A stretch of DNA of 64,000 bases from positions 6,696,001 through 6,760,000 of the forward strand of contig NZ_SHKK01000001.1 of the NCBI RefSeq assembly GCF_004217135.1, read 5' to 3'. The notes beneath the pieces were generated by a model. That model worked only from the letters and a program-made list of their open reading frames with translations, had not been told where the DNA came from and ran no database searches. Positions within the stretch are counted from its first letter, which is position 1. Every line of letters begins with the position of its first letter. The translations under genes were made by a program, and so were the position numbers. Source of the stretch: Micromonospora violae. GTDB taxonomy: Bacteria; Actinomycetota; Actinomycetes; Mycobacteriales; Micromonosporaceae. This document shows positions 59,400-64,000 of this stretch, piece by piece.

Positions 59400-62300
59400 A
59401 TGGACGCGCGGCGCGGCGACGCCATCATCGGGCGGGATCATCCTGCGGGCCTGTTGCGCGCCGAGTTGGATCGCGCCACCACCAGCCACGGCGGGCTCGT
59501 CCTGGTCACCGGCGAGCCGGGCATCGGCAAGACGACCCTCGTCACGTCGGCCGCCCGCGAGGCCCGGCAACGCGGCGCGCTGGTGCTCGGCGCCGCGTGC
59601 TGGGATTCCGACAGCGCTCCCGGCTACTGGCCGTGGGTGCAGGTGCTGCGCGGCCTGCGGCGATCCGCCGACGACTGGGCGGTGGCGCGGGCGGACGCCG
59701 AGCCGGCCCTCGCGGCGCTGCTCGGCGACGCCGACACCAGCAGCGAACAGGCCGTGCGCGCCGCCAGTTGGGCCGGCGTCGACACCGGTGGGGACAGCGT
59801 CGACCAGGAGGCGTTCGCGCTGTACGACGCGGTGACCGCCGCGCTGGTCTCGGTCTCCCAGCAGCGGCCGGTGGTGGTCGTCCTCGACGACCTGCACTGG
59901 GCTGACCCGGCCTCCCTGCGGTTGCTGAGCTTCGCCGCCCAGCACACCTGGTTCGAACGGTTGCTGCTGGTCGGCACCTACCGCGACGCCGAGGTCGAGG
60001 CGGGCGAGCAGCACCCGCTGCGCCCCCTCCTGATGCCGCTGGTCGCGAAGGCCACCACGATCACCCTCACCGGTCTGGCCCGCGACGAGGTGGCCGCGCT
60101 GATGGCACGCACCGCCGGGCGGGAACCCGACGGCGACCTCGTCGACGAGGTGCACCGGCGTACCGGGGGCAACCCGTTCTTCGTCGAGCAGACCGCCCGG
60201 CTGTGGCACGCCGACGACGCGGCCGGCGCGATCGCACCCGGCGTACGGGAAGCGGTGCGTCTCCGCCTGGCCCAGTTGCCGCCGGCCGTGGTCGAGGCGC
60301 TCACCGTCGCGGCCGTGCTGGGCCGCGAGTTCCACCGCCAGGTCCTGGCGGCCTGCGACGCCGCCCCGGTGGCACAGGTCGATCGGCTGCTCGACCGCGC
60401 GGTGAGCGCCCGGTTGGTGATCGCCCGGGGCGGCGGCCGGTTCGCCTTCGCGCACGACCTGGTCCGGGAGACCCTCTACGACGGGCTGTCCCACGACGAA
60501 CGGCAGGCGCGGCACGGCGCGGTCGTCCGGGCGGTCGACGACCTGCGGGAGCTCACCGATCAGTTGGTCCCGGCCGACCTCGCCCGGCACGCCTACCTCG
60601 CCGGCCCCGCACTCGACCGCGCCCGGGTGGCCACGCTGCTGGTCGCCGCCGGGCGGGACGCATTCAGCCGGCTGGCCGCCGACGAGGCGGCGGTGCACTT
60701 CCGCCGGGCGTTGGAGGTCGTCGAAGACCGGGAGCAACGGGTGCGGATCCTCGTCGAGTTCGGCGAGGCGCAATATCACCACGCCGGCCGGGAAGAGGCC
60801 ACGGCACTGCTCATCGAGGCCGGGGCGCTGGCGCGCACACTCGACGACCCGGTGCTGCTGGCCCGCGTCGCCCTCATCGTGAACCGCGCCCGTCAGGTGG
60901 AGACCACCCACTCGGTCGACGCGGCGGAGCTGCTGCGTGACGCGTACCGGAAGTTGATCGGCGAACCGGCCGCCGACGCGTCGGTCGGCACGCTGGTCGC
61001 CGACCTGATCACCGCCACCGAGACCATCGCCCGTCGAGGGCAGGACGACGAGGCGCTCACCTTCAGCCTCTGGGCCCGCCACGACACCACCTGGGGGCTG
61101 GGCACGGCGGCGGCCCGCGCCGCGCTGACCACCGAGATCCGGGACGTGGCCCGCCGCACCGGAGACCGGGAGACCGAGCTCTGGGCCACCTCGCTGCGCT
61201 GGGTGGCGCTGCTCGAGTTGGGCGACCCGCACTTCAACGAGGAGTTCGCCACGTTCGTCACCGTGGACCAGCACGGCGACTCCACCCGGCACCACGTGGC
61301 GGCGACCGTCGACAGCGGGATCATCGCCGCCTTCCGGGGTGACTTCGCGGAGGCCGACGAGCGGTTCGCCTTCCTCGGTGATTCCTCCGACCCGAGCCAT
61401 GCCGAGTTCGGGTTCATGGGCCATCACCTGCGCTGGTCCCGGCTGCTGCTCCAGGGTCGGTTCGCCGAAGCCGAGACGCTGCTGGACGGGCTGGCCCCGG
61501 TCGACTACCCCTACCAGGAGTTGCTGCGGGCGATCACCGCGGCGGAGCGGGGCGACAGCGCGACGGCGATCCGGCTGACCGCCGGGATCGAGGCCGCGGC
61601 GATCCGGTACCCGCGTCCGGTGTCGCCGCTCTGGCTGCGGTTACGGGCGCAGGTCGCCGCCGCATCCGCCGACCCGCGGCGCTGCGACGCCGCGCGGGCC
61701 GCACTCGCCCCGCACCGGGGAGAGTGGACCGTGGGGCTTTTCGGCTGCGACATCAGCGGCCCGGTCGACCACTGGTTGGCACTGATCGACGCCGCCCAGC
61801 AACGCTGGGACGACGCCATCGCCGGCTTCACCGCCGCCCGTGAGTCCGCCGAGCGGTTGGGCGCCCGCCCCTGGTCGCTCATCGCCCGTGCCGGTCTCGT
61901 GAACGCCCTCGCCGGCCGGGGTCACCCGGGCGACGCCGCGACGGCGGCCGCGCTGCGCGCCACCACCGTCGAACACGCGGCGGCTCTCGGCATGACGCAG
62001 GTGCTGCACCGGCTCGCCGCCCCGACCGCTCCCGACGCCGACCACCCAGATCAGACCGTCGCGCCGGGCCAGGCCGTGCCGGGCGTGCCGGCCATCGAGG
62101 GGTACGAGTTTCGGCGCGACGGGCCGGTCTGGCAGCTCGCGTACGACGGTGTCGTGGTGCATCTGCCCGACGCCAAGGGTCTGCACGACCTGCACCTGCT
62201 GTTGAGTAGGCCGGGCAGCGACGTGCCGGCGGTGGAGTTGCTCGACCCGGCCGCCGGGCCGGAGTTGGTCGCCGCCCGCCGGATGGGGGCCGACCCGGTC

Positions 62301-62645
62301 CTCGACGACGAGGCGAAGGCCCGTTACCGGCGGCACCTGGCCCGTCTTGACGAAGAGATCGACCGGGCCGCTGCCCGCGATGACGACGAGAAGGTGTCCA
62401 AGCTGGACGCCGAGCGGGGCGCGTTGCTCGACGAGTTGCGTGCGGCGGCGGGGCTGGCCGGTCGGAGCCGCCGCCTGGGCGACGAGGCCGAACGGGCCCG
62501 CAAAACGGTGACCGCGCGAATCCGCGACACGCTCCGCAAGCTCGACGACCGGCACCCGGCACTGGCAAGCCACCTGCGCGACTCCGTCTCCACCGGCACC
62601 ACCTGCTGCTACCGACCCGCCGAGCCGCTGCCCTGGCGGCTCTGA
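59400..62645 (+). CDS. Large STAND-type ATPase, regulator-like
   Basis: 1081 residues. AAA_16 P-loop VTGEPGIGKTTLV (about 40-52), Walker B VVVVLDDLHWADPASLRLL (about 160), winged-helix remnants, and a long TPR-like helical region (about 430-880). The C-terminal 150 residues (DGVVVHLPDAKGLHDLHLLLSRPG; EAERARKTVTARIRDTLRKLDDRHPALASHL) lack a LuxR HTH, unlike LAL regulators, but match a recurrent actinobacterial C-terminal domain. Role likely signal transduction. ATG at 59400 is 9 nt after TACCGT. Confidence 0.78.
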   Translation: MDARRGDAIIGRDHPAGLLRAELDRATTSHGGLVLVTGEPGIGKTTLVTSAAREARQRGALVLGAACWDSDSAPGYWPWVQVLRGLRRSADDWAVARADAEPALAALLGDADTSSEQAVRAASWAGVDTGGDSVDQEAFALYDAVTAALVSVSQQRPVVVVLDDLHWADPASLRLLSFAAQHTWFERLLLVGTYRDAEVEAGEQHPLRPLLMPLVAKATTITLTGLARDEVAALMARTAGREPDGDLVDEVHRRTGGNPFFVEQTARLWHADDAAGAIAPGVREAVRLRLAQLPPAVVEALTVAAVLGREFHRQVLAACDAAPVAQVDRLLDRAVSARLVIARGGGRFAFAHDLVRETLYDGLSHDERQARHGAVVRAVDDLRELTDQLVPADLARHAYLAGPALDRARVATLLVAAGRDAFSRLAADEAAVHFRRALEVVEDREQRVRILVEFGEAQYHHAGREEATALLIEAGALARTLDDPVLLARVALIVNRARQVETTHSVDAAELLRDAYRKLIGEPAADASVGTLVADLITATETIARRGQDDEALTFSLWARHDTTWGLGTAAARAALTTEIRDVARRTGDRETELWATSLRWVALLELGDPHFNEEFATFVTVDQHGDSTRHHVAATVDSGIIAAFRGDFAEADERFAFLGDSSDPSHAEFGFMGHHLRWSRLLLQGRFAEAETLLDGLAPVDYPYQELLRAITAAERGDSATAIRLTAGIEAAAIRYPRPVSPLWLRLRAQVAAASADPRRCDAARAALAPHRGEWTVGLFGCDISGPVDHWLALIDAAQQRWDDAIAGFTAARESAERLGARPWSLIARAGLVNALAGRGHPGDAATAAALRATTVEHAAALGMTQVLHRLAAPTAPDADHPDQTVAPGQAVPGVPAIEGYEFRRDGPVWQLAYDGVVVHLPDAKGLHDLHLLLSRPGSDVPAVELLDPAAGPELVAARRMGADPVLDDEAKARYRRHLARLDEEIDRAAARDDDEKVSKLDAERGALLDELRAAAGLAGRSRRLGDEAERARKTVTARIRDTLRKLDDRHPALASHLRDSVSTGTTCCYRPAEPLPWRL

Positions 62646-62692
62646 ACCCACGGCCGGCGCGACAGATGGTCGGCGCCGGCCGCGGGCCCGGC

Positions 62693-63661
62693 TCAGTCCT
62701 TGAGATCGGGGCTGGGTTCCAGGACCCGGGCGAGCCAGTCGGCCTGGGTGCGCCGTGCCGCGTCGGAGACGCGAACGTGCGGGAACAGCGCCGAGAATCC
62801 GTGGAAGCCGCCAGCCCACAGGTGCAGTTCGGCCTGGCCGCCGGCGGACCAGATCCGGGTGGCGTAGGCGACGTCCTCGTCGCGGAACACCTCGGCGGTC
62901 CCGGCGTCGATGTACGTGGTCGGCAGACCGGACAGGTCGTCCGCCAGCGCGGGTGAGACGTACGCGGAGACGTTCTGGTCGGGGTGCTCGCCGAGGACGC
63001 TGCGCCACCCGAACTCGTTCATCTCCCGGGTCCACACGCCGTCCAGCCCGCTGTACTGGCGACTGGAGGTGGTGTCGTTGCGGTGGTCGAGCATGGGGCA
63101 GGACAGCAGTTGGGCGGCGATGGTCGGGGTGTTGCGGTCGCGGGCCATGAGAGTGACCCCTGCGGCCAGGCCACCTCCGGCGCTGGCGCCGGCCACGACG
63201 ATGCGGGCCGGGTCGATGCCGAGATCCGCAGCGTTCTCGGCGACCCAGAGCAGACCGTGGTAGCAGTCCTCGACCAGGGTTGTGCCGGTTGCCTCCGGGG
63301 CCAGCCGGTAATCCACGGTAACCACGACGGCACCGAACCGGTCGAGCCATTCCAGCGGAACGTCGATGTTCGAGAATCGGTCGCCCCACATCATCCCGCC
63401 GCCGTGGATCCAGTAGACGCAGGGCGCGCCGGCGGCCCGATCGGTGGGGCTGAGGATGGACAGCGGGATCGGCGTTCCGTCACCGGCGGGCACTGTGACC
63501 TCGCGCCGGGAGACCGCGCGGCCTTCCAGGTGGGTCTCGATCGACGGCTGGGGGAAGTGGCGCAGTTGGTCGATCACCTCGGGGCCGAGGGGCGGCATGG
63601 GCGGCAGTTCGGTCAGGGGTACGAGCAATTCGGGGTCGATGCCCGGTCGGGGGAGGTTCAT
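62693..63661 (-). CDS. HSL-family alpha/beta hydrolase (lipase/esterase)
   Basis: 322 residues. HGGG motif in YWIHGGGMMWG, nucleophile elbow VAGASAGGGLAAG, Asp in TYIDAGTAEVFRDED and His in GGFHGFSALFP: a complete hormone-sensitive-lipase-type triad. Acts on short-chain esters in studied homologues. The ATG at 63661 has AAAGGA upstream. It is 66 bp behind the monooxygenase gene on the same strand. Confidence 0.9.
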   Translation of the reverse strand: MNLPRPGIDPELLVPLTELPPMPPLGPEVIDQLRHFPQPSIETHLEGRAVSRREVTVPAGDGTPIPLSILSPTDRAAGAPCVYWIHGGGMMWGDRFSNIDVPLEWLDRFGAVVVTVDYRLAPEATGTTLVEDCYHGLLWVAENAADLGIDPARIVVAGASAGGGLAAGVTLMARDRNTPTIAAQLLSCPMLDHRNDTTSSRQYSGLDGVWTREMNEFGWRSVLGEHPDQNVSAYVSPALADDLSGLPTTYIDAGTAEVFRDEDVAYATRIWSAGGQAELHLWAGGFHGFSALFPHVRVSDAARRTQADWLARVLEPSPDLKD

Positions 63662-63727
63662 CGTGGGTCCTTTCGCGGGTGCGGGGTGCGGGGTGCGGGT
63701 GCGGGGTGAGGGGGTGCGGTCGCCGGC

Positions 63728-64000
63728 TCAGAAGGTCGCCTTGCCGCCGACCGGCACGGCGTCGGTGTACGTCGAGTCGCCGGCCAGCAGCGGCTGAAGC
63801 TTCGTGACCAGGGCCTGCGCCTGCTCCCCGGCGAAGAACGCGCTGTGCGCCTCGGCGCTGGTCCAGCCTTCGGTGACGTGGACGACGTCGGGGTTCGAGG
63901 CCGAGCGGGACACCAGGAAGACGAGGCAGTCGTCGTGCGGCAGGGACGGCGCGTCGAGCAACAGGTGGATCAGCTCGTCCGCCTTTCCCGGCTGGGCGGT
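63728..64000 (-). CDS. Antibiotic biosynthesis monooxygenase (ABM) domain protein, 5' end outside window
   Basis: The frame runs through the right edge; about 90 C-terminal residues are seen, including AQPGKADELIHLLLDAPSLPHDDCLVFLVSRSASNPDVVHVTEGWTSAEAHSAFF, characteristic of the ABM/YgiN-type quinol-monooxygenase fold. Possible operon with the lipase downstream. Confidence 0.82.
   Translation of the reverse strand, partial: TAQPGKADELIHLLLDAPSLPHDDCLVFLVSRSASNPDVVHVTEGWTSAEAHSAFFAGEQAQALVTKLQPLLAGDSTYTDAVPVGGKATF

Noticed and set aside
59259..61427. 722-codon minus-strand frame opposite the STAND ATPase
   Set aside because: The plus-strand ATPase has Walker motifs and a start signal; the antisense has none.

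Overview
This window is about 64 kb of very GC-rich actinobacterial chromosome, most probably Micromonospora or a close relative in the Micromonosporaceae. The evidence is the codon bias (G or C in nearly every third position), the prfB-ftsE-ftsX-smpB-ssrA core block, mycobacterial-type flavin/methyltransferase genes for 10-methyl fatty acids, and about twenty genes whose start codon lies only 6-8 nt after a TANNNT (or CANNNT) -10 box, i.e. predicted leaderless transcripts. The taxon is inferred from this pattern, not from a database comparison.

Layout. 1-9.6 kb: end of a proline catabolic dehydrogenase, a PadR regulator, the cell-division/ribosome-rescue block (prfB, ftsE, ftsX, smpB, tmRNA), two lineage-type hypotheticals, a benzoylformate-decarboxylase-like enzyme, YqgE and a tRNA-Ala. 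9.9-16.5 kb: a compact minus-strand operon of five genes with overlapping stops and starts (carbamoyltransferase, MFS exporter, GNAT/FemAB-like acyltransferase, sulfotransferase, ATP-grasp ligase). It looks like a small-molecule pathway with no PKS or NRPS, has a clear promoter, and faces an 81-residue gene of unknown function. This is the best candidate for an undescribed system. 17.3-29.4 kb: zinc-free L36 paralogue, two aldo/keto reductases, hemerythrin protein, a two-component system, a MoxR ATPase plus VWA pair, a GlxA-type regulator divergent from an MFS gene, and a ricin-type lectin. 29.5-35 kb: DUF427 and YbaK proteins, a tmsA/tmsB-like pair for 10-methyl branched fatty acids, an ArsR-type regulator coupled to an AHSA1 protein, and a zinc-ribbon protein. 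35-47.5 kb: a GGDEF-EAL protein, TipA-like MerR regulator, class A beta-lactamase-like hydrolase, FGGY sugar kinase, two paralogous membrane-anchored proteins, and an epoxide hydrolase behind a 17-codon leader peptide and a hairpin over its Shine-Dalgarno. 47.5-64 kb: an accessory stretch with a HigB/XRE toxin-antitoxin pair, a PLD-SF2 helicase-DUF3427 protein, an XRE/zinc-ribbon regulator coupled to an aminoglycoside-phosphotransferase-like kinase, a flavoprotein, a degenerate flavohaemoprotein, a secreted FN3-CBM3 protein, an HTH/DUF4180 pair with an obvious operator, a large signalling ATPase, a lipase and an ABM monooxygenase cut by the window edge.

Two families of intergenic palindromes were found: a 75-bp element (2 copies, near 25.6 and 34.7 kb) and a roughly 50-58 bp element (3 copies, near 26.2, 40.7 and 56.6 kb). 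No IS element, prophage, CRISPR array or origin was recognised. The long antisense open frames throughout are high-GC shadows.
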